Assembly (NCBI GenBank): GCA_023433445.1 | Contig: JAEZCS010000255.1 | Coordinates: 1 to 39,410 of the forward strand | DNA length: 39,410 nucleotides | Source of the DNA: Pseudomonadota bacterium | GTDB lineage: Bacteria; Pseudomonadota; Alphaproteobacteria; Sphingomonadales; Sphingomonadaceae | Direction of reading: 5' to 3' | Shown: positions 32,278-39,410 of the stretch, in pieces | How the letters are laid out: every line of letters begins with the position of its first letter | Numbering within the stretch: position 1 is the first letter of the stretch | Notes under the pieces: model-generated | What the model was told of the DNA's origin: nothing | Databases searched by the model: none | What the model saw: the letters and a program-made list of their open reading frames with translations, nothing else | Program-made: the position numbers and the translations under genes

Positions 32278-32303
32278 TATTACGCTTGACGCATTAGGTA
32301 ATA
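32278..32303. promoter_or_regulatory. Operator dyad B, TATTAC-N14-GTAATA, upstream of the TonB receptor gene
   Basis: Perfect arms extended outward to 7 bases (ATATTAC 32277-32283, GTAATAT 32298-32304), spacer GCTTGACGCATTAG. Same arms and spacing as dyad A. The spacer contains a TTGACG -35 element, so a bound protein would block the promoter. Confidence 0.6.
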
Positions 32304-32313
32304 TCCATACCGT
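32286..32313 (+). promoter_or_regulatory. Candidate promoter of the TonB receptor gene inside dyad B
   Basis: TTGACG (32286-32291, 5 of 6 consensus) and TACCGT (32308-32313, 3 of 6) with a 16-base spacer. The -35 lies within the dyad. It implies a leader of about 360 bases before the GTG start at 32677. Confidence 0.35.
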
Positions 32314-32676
32314 ATGAGTGATTGTTCGGCAAAGCGCCGAGACGGAAAGTTCAGCGTCCGCAAGACGGCCTATCGAAGTGAGGGCAAGTGGATCCAATTA
32401 AGACCAGTCATGCAGCAATGCTGGGTGAGACGACATCCGTTGTCGAACTCACCGGCTCAACAGGCATGATCGGTCTACCAAATCGTTCTCGAAATACTCG
32501 AAGAACAAGTCGCGACGCCGCATCGTCGCGGCATATCCGCAGGGAAGTAAGTCTGCGCCAAGAACATCGGCGCGAGATCGCCGATGAACCGGCAAACTAT
32601 CTGACAAGGCGCCAGGCTCGGCTAGAGCGCCAATAGGAGGGATGTCACTTAAGGGCTCAACCGAAAGGGGGTCGGA

Positions 32677-35073
32677 GTGACTAAGAAATTATTTCGGAAC
32701 ACGCTGTTAGGCGCGACCATTTTAATGGGCGTCGGAACCACTCCGGCTGTCGCGCAAGACGCCATGCCGCAAGCTGGCGACGCCAACGAAATCGTGGTGA
32801 CGGGCACTCGCCGTGAAGTCACCATTCAGGATGTGCCGATCAATATTACCGCAATAGGCGCTGAACAATTGTCCAGGCAGCGGATCGACGATGTTCGCGA
32901 TCTGGCAGACTTCACGCCGGGCATGACAGTTTCCGATACTGGTCCGGGCTCTACCGGAACAATCGTTCTTCGGGGGCTCAGCGCTTCGGATGTTGATGCA
33001 ACCGGCTTATCCTATGACGACGCGCTGGGGGTCTATTTGGGCGAGGTTCCGCTCTATTATGACTTCAAGCTGCTCGATATCGCACGGGTGGAAACATTGC
33101 TTGGGCCGCAGGGCACGCTCTACGGCCTAGGCACGCTGGCCGGCGCCATCCGCAACATACCCAATCGCCCCGACCTGATGGCCATCAGCGGCGAAGTGCA
33201 TAGTCGCCTTTATGCCAAGCAGCATGGCGAGAAAGCGGGATTCCAGCTGGACGGCGTCATCAACATCCCGATCATCCGTGATCATGTCGCCTTCCGTTCG
33301 GCCACCGGCTATTATTATGATCCCGGCTTTATCGATTCACCACTGCTGCTGCAGGAACCTGGCGTGTCGTTGCCGCAGCCAAGCGGCCCCGGCGGCGTAA
33401 CCGACGCCGATTATGCCGCGAATTTGACCGCCCGCAAGGACGTCAATTTCGAAAAGACATTCACTACACGTAATCAGCTGCTCGTTCAGTTCAACCCGGA
33501 TCTCTCCGTCAACTTCACCTATGCATTCCAGCGGACCAAGACCGATGGCGGCCAATATAACAGCGATGGCGTGCTTGGGACCGGAAAGTATGAAAATGGC
33601 GCGCGCTACCTGGAGCCGGTAAATCGTCGCGCGCACCTTGGCAGCATGGAGGTCAATGCGAACATTGCCGATTTCGCGGATCTCGTCGCGACGACTGCCT
33701 ATACCAATGTGCGCAACGTCCGGACAGCTGACAATACTGACCTGCTGCTCGATCTTGACTATGGGTATGAGACCTTCCCCGCGTTTTCGAGTTACAATGA
33801 AAGCGTCAACAGCCGGAAGCAGTTCAACCAGGAAGTCCGCTTCGTATCGCATCATGGTGGCCCGTTCAGCTGGGCGATAGGCGGCTTCTACAACGAGCAA
33901 AAGCTGCAGAACGATTATCGCGAGATACTTCCCGGCCATCCTTGGGTAGATCTGGCAACCAATCCCGAAGAGATTGAATATGCGTCCTACACGACTTCAA
34001 AAGTTACCGAGAAGGCAATCTTCGGCGAAGGCACGTTCCGCATAACGCCGGAATGGCAGGTGACCGCTGGCGGCCGCTGGTTCCAGTATAAATCGAACAT
34101 CAGGGGCCGCGCAGTCATCCCGCTGCTAGGCGATCCACTCAGCCCATATGACGCCGAAGCGGCAGGCGGCACATCCAAGAAGAGCGGCACGGTGTGGAAG
34201 TTCAACACTTCCTACGATTTCACCGACGACATCATGCTCTATGCGACCTACAGCAAAGGATATCGTATCGGCGGCCCGAACTCGGTCGCGCCCTGCCCGC
34301 CGGTGCTGAACCCGCCTCCTGCGCAAAATGTCTGCGCCTTGCCGAACGAGCTTCAATATGGCCCGGATACCACCAAAAATGCAGAAATCGGCATCCGCAC
34401 GCAGTTTTTTGATCGAAAGCTGACCTTCAATTTCAACGTTTTCCAGATCAAATGGGACGGCATCCAGGTTGATTCCGCCACTCTGAACGGCATCGTCGGT
34501 ATCACGGTCAACGGGGGCAAGGCGAAATCCGAAGGGTTTGAAACGTCATTCCAACTTCGCCCTCTTCCCGGATTGTCGATCCAGGGAACCTATTCCTACG
34601 TCAATGCGAGGCTGACGGAAGACGTGCCCAATGTCATCGCCGTCAACGATCCGGCGGGCACTTATCCCAGCGATCCCATCCAGTTGGATGCCTTTGCCGG
34701 CGATCGCCTCCCCGGTTCGGCGAAGAACAGCGGTAGCCTGGGCGCGACCTATGTCTATCCTGTCGGGGACGGCAGCATCGTCGGCAACTGGACGGCGACC
34801 TATCGCGGCAATGTCGTGACGCGCTTGGGGTGGGATCGCGCCTATGGCGACAAACTGCCCGGCTATGTCCTGCATCGCGCATCGCTGAATTACGAAACCG
34901 ACAAGTACAGCATCGGCCTTTTCGCTAACAACATCTTCGACAAATATGCAGTGGCCTCGGTCGCCAACGACCGTTCGCGGGTGGGCCTAAACGATGGCGT
35001 TCTGCTCCGTTACTACAAACAAACCGTCATCAATCCGCGCACATTCGGCATCGAAGCGCGGCTCAAATACTGA
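32677..35073 (+). CDS. TonB-dependent outer-membrane receptor
   Basis: 798-residue outer-membrane active transporter. Signal peptide MTKKLFRNTLLGATILMGVG ending in TPAVAQ, then a TonB-box/plug start (NEIVVTGTRREV; QDVPINITAIGAEQL) and the plug core (DFTPGMTVSDTG; TIVLRGLSASDVDATG; LGPQGTLYGLGTLAGAIR). The 22-strand barrel follows and ends in an aromatic-rich strand with a C-terminal Lys-Tyr (RTFGIEARLKY). Initiates at GTG, with GGGGG/GGA upstream. The ligand is unknown. Sphingomonad receptors of this type often serve oligomers or aromatic compounds, but the shared dyad with the adjacent operon suggests a guanidino compound or a precursor of the pathway substrate. Confidence 0.93.
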   Translation: MTKKLFRNTLLGATILMGVGTTPAVAQDAMPQAGDANEIVVTGTRREVTIQDVPINITAIGAEQLSRQRIDDVRDLADFTPGMTVSDTGPGSTGTIVLRGLSASDVDATGLSYDDALGVYLGEVPLYYDFKLLDIARVETLLGPQGTLYGLGTLAGAIRNIPNRPDLMAISGEVHSRLYAKQHGEKAGFQLDGVINIPIIRDHVAFRSATGYYYDPGFIDSPLLLQEPGVSLPQPSGPGGVTDADYAANLTARKDVNFEKTFTTRNQLLVQFNPDLSVNFTYAFQRTKTDGGQYNSDGVLGTGKYENGARYLEPVNRRAHLGSMEVNANIADFADLVATTAYTNVRNVRTADNTDLLLDLDYGYETFPAFSSYNESVNSRKQFNQEVRFVSHHGGPFSWAIGGFYNEQKLQNDYREILPGHPWVDLATNPEEIEYASYTTSKVTEKAIFGEGTFRITPEWQVTAGGRWFQYKSNIRGRAVIPLLGDPLSPYDAEAAGGTSKKSGTVWKFNTSYDFTDDIMLYATYSKGYRIGGPNSVAPCPPVLNPPPAQNVCALPNELQYGPDTTKNAEIGIRTQFFDRKLTFNFNVFQIKWDGIQVDSATLNGIVGITVNGGKAKSEGFETSFQLRPLPGLSIQGTYSYVNARLTEDVPNVIAVNDPAGTYPSDPIQLDAFAGDRLPGSAKNSGSLGATYVYPVGDGSIVGNWTATYRGNVVTRLGWDRAYGDKLPGYVLHRASLNYETDKYSIGLFANNIFDKYAVASVANDRSRVGLNDGVLLRYYKQTVINPRTFGIEARLKY

Positions 35074-35088
35074 CGCTGATGAAAGGGC

Positions 35089-35118
35089 GGGGCGCAGTCT
35101 TTCGAAGGATTGCGCCCC
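35089..35118 (+). terminator. Terminator-like hairpin after the TonB receptor gene
   Basis: GGGGCGCAGTCTTTC pairs with GAAGGATTGCGCCCC, 13 Watson-Crick pairs and 2 G-T wobbles, starting 15 bases after the stop. It is followed by a short pyrimidine run (CCCTTCTGTT). Confidence 0.65.
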
Positions 35119-35202
35119 CCCTTCTGTTGAGACAGCCGTGCTCGCCCTGGACTTCATTTCAAGGGTGATGGAAGCGCAGCTCAGTAATGGAGATGAAAAT
35201 TT

Positions 35203-36114
35203 ATGCTGGTGGAGATTGCCAGAGCGGTTGTGGCGGCCACGCTGCTTTGCGGTACGCCACCCGTCTCGGCCGCCGCGCCAAAACGTCCCGGCCTTTTCCC
35301 AGAGCGATGGATCGACGGCACGCTTGCCCAGGAGCCTGACGCGCAGGTTCAGGCGCTCGACGGCGACACATTCGTCATACGGCAGTCGATCAAGACCAAC
35401 TTCGAAGCTCCCTTCCTCTATCTTCTATTCGGGCGAGAGAGGGCATTGCTGGTCGATACCGGCGCACAGGGCGGCCGGATCAGGCCGGTGATCGACCGCC
35501 TCGTGGCACAATGGCTGGCGGCGAAGGGGCGCACACGGATCCCGCTCGTGGTGGCGCATAGCCACAGCCATGGCGATCACGTCGCTGGCGACGCGGCATT
35601 TCGGCATCGCCCCGATACGACGGTCATCGGCCTTGGGGCGCAGGATGTGGCCCGCTTCTTCGGTATAGCGAAGTGGCCGGAGGAGATGGCTCGCTTCGAT
35701 CTGGGCGGCCGCGTGCTCACGGTCATACCTGCGCCCGGACACCAGGCCGCCGCCATCATGATCTACGACCCGCATTTGAAGATCCTGCTGTCAGGCGACA
35801 CGCTGTATCCCGGTCGCCTGTACATCCCGGTCAACTTTCTGGCGGACAACCGGGCAAGCGTGGATCGCGTGGCGGCATTCGCGGCCAGACAGCCGATCCG
35901 CGCAGTGCTGGGCGCCCATATCGAAATGACGCGCACGCCTGGTGAGGACTACCCGCACGAAGCGCTGGCGCACCCGGACGAGCGTCCGCTGGAACTGCCG
36001 AAACGCAGCATCGTCGAGCTGCAGAAGGGTCTCAAGGCGCCGCTCGATGTGCCAGAGCGGCCGCAAACTCATGACGATTTCATCATCTACCCGGTCGCCC
36101 CGCGGCCAGATTGA
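35203..36114 (+). CDS. Exported metallo-beta-lactamase-fold hydrolase
   Basis: 303-residue MBL-fold protein. A hydrophobic N-terminus (IARAVVAATLLCGTPPVSAA) suggests export to the periplasm. The metal motif H121-x-H123-x-D125-H126 (SHSHGDH) is intact, as are later ligands in APGHQAAA (His), LSGDTLYPG (Asp) and VLGAHIEMT (His). This set supports a dinuclear zinc hydrolase, with glyoxalase II, lactonase, phosphodiesterase and beta-lactamase as family options; the substrate cannot be told. The next gene, 25 bases on, starts a periplasmic oxidoreductase operon, so it is probably cotranscribed. Confidence 0.88.
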   Translation: MLVEIARAVVAATLLCGTPPVSAAAPKRPGLFPERWIDGTLAQEPDAQVQALDGDTFVIRQSIKTNFEAPFLYLLFGRERALLVDTGAQGGRIRPVIDRLVAQWLAAKGRTRIPLVVAHSHSHGDHVAGDAAFRHRPDTTVIGLGAQDVARFFGIAKWPEEMARFDLGGRVLTVIPAPGHQAAAIMIYDPHLKILLSGDTLYPGRLYIPVNFLADNRASVDRVAAFAARQPIRAVLGAHIEMTRTPGEDYPHEALAHPDERPLELPKRSIVELQKGLKAPLDVPERPQTHDDFIIYPVAPRPD

Positions 36115-36139
36115 AAAGATGCCGGAAAGGACTGAACGC

Positions 36140-36781
36140 ATGGCCAATCGGCCCAAGCTGGAGATATCGCGCCGCGGCGTTCTGGCCGGAACGACCGTCA
36201 CGGCCGTGGCGGCGGCTGCGGCGCCTGCCTTGACTGAATCCCCCGCGCTTCCGCCTGCCAAGCCTGTTCCTACCATGTCCGTCGCTTTCTCCGTCAATGG
36301 ACGCGCACAGCGGCTGGCGCTTGATCCGCGCACGACCTTGCTCGACGCCCTGCGCGAACATCTTCATCTGACCGGCACCAAGAAGGGCTGCGATCACGGC
36401 CAATGCGGCGCTTGCACCGTCATCGTCCAGGGCAAGCGGATCAATTCCTGCCTCAGCCTCGCCGTCATGCACGAGGGCCACGAAATTACCACGATCGAGG
36501 GACTGGGGACGCCCGACAAGCTGCATCCGATGCAGGCCGCCTTCATCAAGCATGACGGCTATCAGTGCGGCTATTGCACGCCCGGGCAGATCTGTTCCGC
36601 CGTCGCGGTTCTGGACGAGATCGCACGCGGGGTTCCAAGCCATGTTCAGGAGGATCTGACCGCCAGCCCACGCGCCACCATGCCGGAGATGCGGGAGCGA
36701 ATGAGCGGCAATATTTGTCGCTGCGGCGCTTACTCCAATATCGCCGAGGCGATGGCGGACGTCGCTGGAGAGCGCGCGTGA
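36140..36781 (+). CDS. paoA: Periplasmic aldehyde oxidoreductase, 2Fe-2S subunit (PaoA/YagT-like)
   Basis: 213-residue small subunit of a xanthine-oxidase-family molybdoenzyme. A twin-arginine signal (SRRGVLAG followed by an Ala-rich stretch) marks Tat export of the folded complex, as in E. coli PaoA. The plant-type 2Fe-2S domain has GCDHGQCGACTV and a fourth Cys in INSCLSL; the second cluster domain has CGYCTPGQIC and NICRCGAY. I chose ATG 36140 because AAAGGA lies about 9 bases upstream; ATG 36119 is an alternative. The stop overlaps the GTG of the FAD subunit (GTGA). Confidence 0.92.
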   Translation: MANRPKLEISRRGVLAGTTVTAVAAAAAPALTESPALPPAKPVPTMSVAFSVNGRAQRLALDPRTTLLDALREHLHLTGTKKGCDHGQCGACTVIVQGKRINSCLSLAVMHEGHEITTIEGLGTPDKLHPMQAAFIKHDGYQCGYCTPGQICSAVAVLDEIARGVPSHVQEDLTASPRATMPEMRERMSGNICRCGAYSNIAEAMADVAGERA

Positions 36782-37728
36782 GAGCTTTCACCTATGAACG
36801 CGCCACGGACCCCGTCACAGCCGCAAAGATTGTGGCGCAACGCCCCGGCGCGCGGTTCGTCGCCGGGGGCACCAACCTGCTGGACCTCATGAAGCTGGAG
36901 GTGGAAACGCCGACGCACCTCGTCGATGTGCAGGATCTGGACTTCAACAAGATCGAAACGACACCCGAGGGCGGCCTCCGAATCGGGGCGCTCGTCACTA
37001 ATACCGATCTGGCCGCGCACGAACGCGTGCGCCGTGACTATGCCGTGCTATCGCGCGCGATCCTCGCCGGCGCTTCGGGACAGTTGCGCAACAAGGCGAC
37101 GACCGGCGGCAACCTGCTCCAGCGCACCCGCTGCCCCTATTTCTATGACATCAACATGGCCTGCAACAAACGGCGGCCGGGTTCGGGATGCGCTGCAATC
37201 GGCGGATATTCCCGCCAGCTCGGCGTCGTGGGGGTAAGCAAGTCCTGTATCGCGACGTTCCCGGGCGACATGGCCGTGGCCCTTCGCGTGCTCGACGCCG
37301 TGGTGGAAACAATCGACAGTGATGGGCGGACGCGGTCCATCCCCATTGCCGATTTCCACCGTCTCTGGGAGGATGATCCGCACGAGGATACGGTGCTGAC
37401 GCCCGGCGAACTCATCACCGCCGTCACGCTGCCCGCTCCCCTCGGCGGCAAGCATTTCTACGAGAAAGTCCGCGACCGCGCGTCCTATGCCTTCGCGCTC
37501 GTGTCAGTCGCCGCCGTGATCCAGCCCGATAGCACCGGTCGCGTGGCATTTGGTGGGGTTGCGCCAAAGCCCTGGCGCGTCGAAGCCGCCGAGGCGCTGC
37601 TCCCGCAAGGCGCGGCGGCCGTTACCGCGCGGGCCTTTGAAGGTGCAACGCCGACAAGAGACAATGGCTTCAAGCTGCCGCTCGCGACGCGCGCGCTGGC
37701 CTACGTCATCGCGCAAGCCAGGATCTGA
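36778..37728 (+). CDS. paoB: Periplasmic aldehyde oxidoreductase, FAD subunit (PaoB/YagS-like)
   Basis: 316-residue FAD-binding medium subunit. FAD motifs FVAGGTNLLDLMK near the N-terminus and GQLRNKATTGGNLLQ in the middle are typical. The insert with Cys at TRCPYF, MACNKRRPGSGCAA and KSCIATFP matches the extra 4Fe-4S cluster known in PaoB-type subunits, which separates them from ordinary CoxM/XdhB subunits. Start is GTG 36778, overlapping the paoA stop. The longer frame upstream is a shadow of paoA. Electrons would pass from the Mo centre through the Fe-S clusters to FAD. Confidence 0.92.
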   Translation: MRAFTYERATDPVTAAKIVAQRPGARFVAGGTNLLDLMKLEVETPTHLVDVQDLDFNKIETTPEGGLRIGALVTNTDLAAHERVRRDYAVLSRAILAGASGQLRNKATTGGNLLQRTRCPYFYDINMACNKRRPGSGCAAIGGYSRQLGVVGVSKSCIATFPGDMAVALRVLDAVVETIDSDGRTRSIPIADFHRLWEDDPHEDTVLTPGELITAVTLPAPLGGKHFYEKVRDRASYAFALVSVAAVIQPDSTGRVAFGGVAPKPWRVEAAEALLPQGAAAVTARAFEGATPTRDNGFKLPLATRALAYVIAQARI

Positions 37729-37732
37729 TCCC

Positions 37733-39410
37733 ATGAAGTTCAATGTTCCCGCCAGGACCAATCCCATCGACCGGATGTCCGTTGTCGGCCGTGCGCAGGC
37801 TCGTATCGATGGTCCGCTCAAGACGACGGGCCTCGCGCCCTATGCCTATGAACAGCGCGAAGCGGCGAACCCCGCCTATGGCTATGTGATCGGATCGGCG
37901 ATCGCCAAGGGTTCCTTCCGCTGGCTGAACCTGGACGCTGTCAGGGCAGCGCCCGGCGTCATCACAGTGGTCACCGCAGAGGATGCCGGCGCGCTAGGCA
38001 AAGGACAGTTCAATACGGTAAAGCTGCTCGGCGGGCCGGAGGTCGATCACTATCATCAGGCGATCGCTATCGTCGTCGCAGAGACTTTCGAACAGGCGCG
38101 CGCCGCAGCAGCCATGGCCCGGGTCGACTATGACCGTACGCAAGCGCGGTTCGATCTGGACCAGGCGTTGAAGGTCGCTCCGATCGTTGGCAATGGCGGC
38201 CAGCCAGCGACGGTCGGTGATTTCGAGGCCGCTTTTGCTGCCGCGCCGGTGAAGATCGACGCCGAATATACGACACCCGATCACACCCATGCGATGATGG
38301 AGCCCTTCGCTTCCATCGCGGCTTGGCAGGGTGATGAGTTGACGATCTGGACATCGAACCAGATGATCGACTGGGGCCGCGGCGACCTTGCCCGAACGCT
38401 CAACATGCCGAAGGAAAAAATCCATTTCCTGTCGCCCTATGTCGGCGGCGGCTTCGGTGGAAAACTGTTCCTGCGGACGGACGCTGTCCTTGCCGCGCTG
38501 GGGGCAAAGGCGGCGGCACGGCCGGTGAAGATTGCGCTGCCGCGCCCCTTCATCGCGAACAACAGCACGCACCGCCCGGCAACGCGCCAGCGCATCCGCA
38601 TCGGGGCCGCGCCCGATGGTACGATCACCGCCATCGCGCATGAAAGCGGGTCGGGCGACCAGCCGGGCGGCGGCCCGGAATCGGCGACCGCCCAAACTGA
38701 GCTGCTCTATGCAGGTGCGAACCGGCTGACCGCGCTGCGGCTGGCTGTGCTCGACCTGCCCGAAGGCAACGCCATGCGCGCTCCGGGGGAAGCGCCGGGT
38801 ATGATGGCGCTAGAAGTCGCGATGGATGAAATGGCCGAGAAGCTGGGAATGGATCCCGTCGCCTTCCGGATCAAGAACGACACCCAGGTCGACCCCGCCA
38901 AACCCGAACGGCGGTTTTCACAACGTCAGCTCATACGCTGCCTGACGGAAGGCGCCGAACGGTTCGACTGGTCGCGCAGAAACGCCGTACCGGGCAATGT
39001 GCGGGACGGACGCTGGTTGGTCGGAATGGGGGTAGCTGCGGCCTTTCGCAACCACATCAATCGGGCCAGTGGTGCGCGCGTCCATCTCGACCCCGATGGC
39101 CTTGTGACGGTCGAAACGGACATGACCGATATCGGCACCGGCAGCTACACCATTATCGCCCAGACCGCAGCGGAGATGATGGGCGTACCGATGGACGCCA
39201 TCAAAGTGAAGCTGGGCAGTTCAGCCTTTCCGGTCGCTGCCGGTTCAGGCGGTCAATGGGGTGCGGCCAATGCCACGGCAGGCGTCTATGCGGCCTGCGT
39301 GAAATTGCGGGAGGCGGTCATCCAAAGCCTTGGCTTTGAAGCATCGGGCGCCCTGTTCGAAGGCGGTTATGTGCGCAGCGGCAACCGATCCACGGAACTT
39401 CGCAAGGCGG
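37733..39410 (+). CDS. paoC: Periplasmic aldehyde oxidoreductase, molybdenum subunit (PaoC/YagR-like), partial
   Basis: Large molybdopterin-binding subunit, cut by the window end after about 559 codons (E. coli PaoC has about 730). It starts MKFNVPARTNPIDRMSVVGR, 4 bases after paoB. Visible family motifs are ARIDGPLKTTGLAPYAYE, YTTPDHTHAMMEPFAS, FLSPYVGGGFGGK (cofactor-binding Gly loop), MRAPGEAPG and TDIGTGSYTIIAQ. The catalytic Glu near the C-terminus lies beyond the window. The complex oxidises aldehydes to carboxylic acids in the periplasm with broad range; the physiological substrate is unknown. Confidence 0.92.
   Translation, partial: MKFNVPARTNPIDRMSVVGRAQARIDGPLKTTGLAPYAYEQREAANPAYGYVIGSAIAKGSFRWLNLDAVRAAPGVITVVTAEDAGALGKGQFNTVKLLGGPEVDHYHQAIAIVVAETFEQARAAAAMARVDYDRTQARFDLDQALKVAPIVGNGGQPATVGDFEAAFAAAPVKIDAEYTTPDHTHAMMEPFASIAAWQGDELTIWTSNQMIDWGRGDLARTLNMPKEKIHFLSPYVGGGFGGKLFLRTDAVLAALGAKAAARPVKIALPRPFIANNSTHRPATRQRIRIGAAPDGTITAIAHESGSGDQPGGGPESATAQTELLYAGANRLTALRLAVLDLPEGNAMRAPGEAPGMMALEVAMDEMAEKLGMDPVAFRIKNDTQVDPAKPERRFSQRQLIRCLTEGAERFDWSRRNAVPGNVRDGRWLVGMGVAAAFRNHINRASGARVHLDPDGLVTVETDMTDIGTGSYTIIAQTAAEMMGVPMDAIKVKLGSSAFPVAAGSGGQWGAANATAGVYAACVKLREAVIQSLGFEASGALFEGGYVRSGNRSTELRKA

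Larger units (their letters stand above)
31899..32676. other. 778-bp divergent regulatory region between the ABC operon and the TonB receptor gene
   Basis: No gene I trust. Plus-strand frames of 73 codons (32068-32289) and 82 codons (GTG 32388-32636) have low-complexity Arg/Ser-rich products typical of chance frames, though the second stops just before the receptor's leader. The region holds two matching dyads and a candidate promoter (listed separately). It is richer in A+T than its surroundings near 31950-32000 and 32250-32320. I looked for the guanidine-I (ykkC) riboswitch core on both strands and did not find it. Confidence 0.6.

Noticed and set aside
32068..32289. 73-codon plus-strand frame
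   Set aside because: It runs through dyad B and ends within it; basic low-complexity product, no convincing start site.
32388..32636. 82-codon plus-strand frame (GTG start) before the TonB receptor
   Set aside because: No ribosome-binding site, Arg/Ser-rich chance-like composition, no recognisable family. Described only as part of the intergenic region.
35577..35759. Short minus-strand frames within the MBL hydrolase gene
   Set aside because: Antisense shadows of a gene with an intact metal motif.
1..39410. CRISPR arrays, insertion sequences, tRNA or rRNA genes, phage genes
   Set aside because: No regularly spaced repeats, transposase motifs, terminal inverted repeats with target duplications, or RNA gene signatures were seen.

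Overview
The window is GC-rich and reads as a chromosomal segment of an alphaproteobacterium, most likely a sphingomonad (Sphingomonas/Sphingobium/Novosphingobium type). The grounds are the UrcA-family protein, the large TonB-dependent receptor with a GTG start, the NodT-type efflux lipoprotein, two sterol-desaturase-family proteins and the codon and GC style. This is inference from gene content, not a marker-gene identification. I saw no rRNA, tRNA, CRISPR array, IS element or phage gene.

Layout. (1) 57-6074: minus-strand clpB, then a plus-strand two-domain M16 zinc peptidase and a small unrecognised protein. (2) 6185-13326: a MarR regulator with a palindrome over its promoter, a possible decayed remnant, then a tripartite RND efflux operon on the minus strand (adaptor, pump, outer-membrane lipoprotein). 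A divergent TetR regulator and a 24-bp dyad operator lie at its head. (3) 13657-20428: an apparent lipid or small-molecule modification region. It holds two sterol desaturase/fatty acid hydroxylase paralogues, a 2-oxoglutarate/Fe(II) oxygenase divergent from a LysR regulator, and a tightly overlapping operon of a 52-aa protein, desaturase, TPR-sulfotransferase and a small exported protein. (4) 20554-20877: a UrcA-family protein.

(5) 20938-31898: a nine-gene minus-strand operon, nearly every junction an overlap. The order is ABC substrate-binding lipoprotein, permease, ATPase, NikR-like regulator, two DUF1989 proteins, urea-carboxylase-like enzyme, allophanate hydrolase and a beta-propeller lipoprotein. 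Families of this set have been shown elsewhere to assimilate guanidine: carboxylation to carboxyguanidine, deimination to allophanate by the DUF1989 pair, then hydrolysis to ammonia and CO2. The older reading is urea assimilation. (6) 32677-39410: a TonB-dependent receptor, an exported metallo-beta-lactamase-fold hydrolase and a PaoABC-type periplasmic molybdenum aldehyde oxidoreductase whose large subunit runs off the window.

The most interesting result is regulatory. The operon in (5) encodes a NikR-fold protein that has lost three of the four nickel ligands. The 778-bp gap between (5) and the TonB receptor holds two dyads of identical form, TATTAC-N14-GTAATA, one before each transcription unit. 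I found no guanidine-I riboswitch there. The working model is a guanidine or guanidino-compound uptake and assimilation regulon in which a repurposed NikR-like protein replaces the riboswitch and controls both the ABC/catabolic operon and an outer-membrane TonB receptor.
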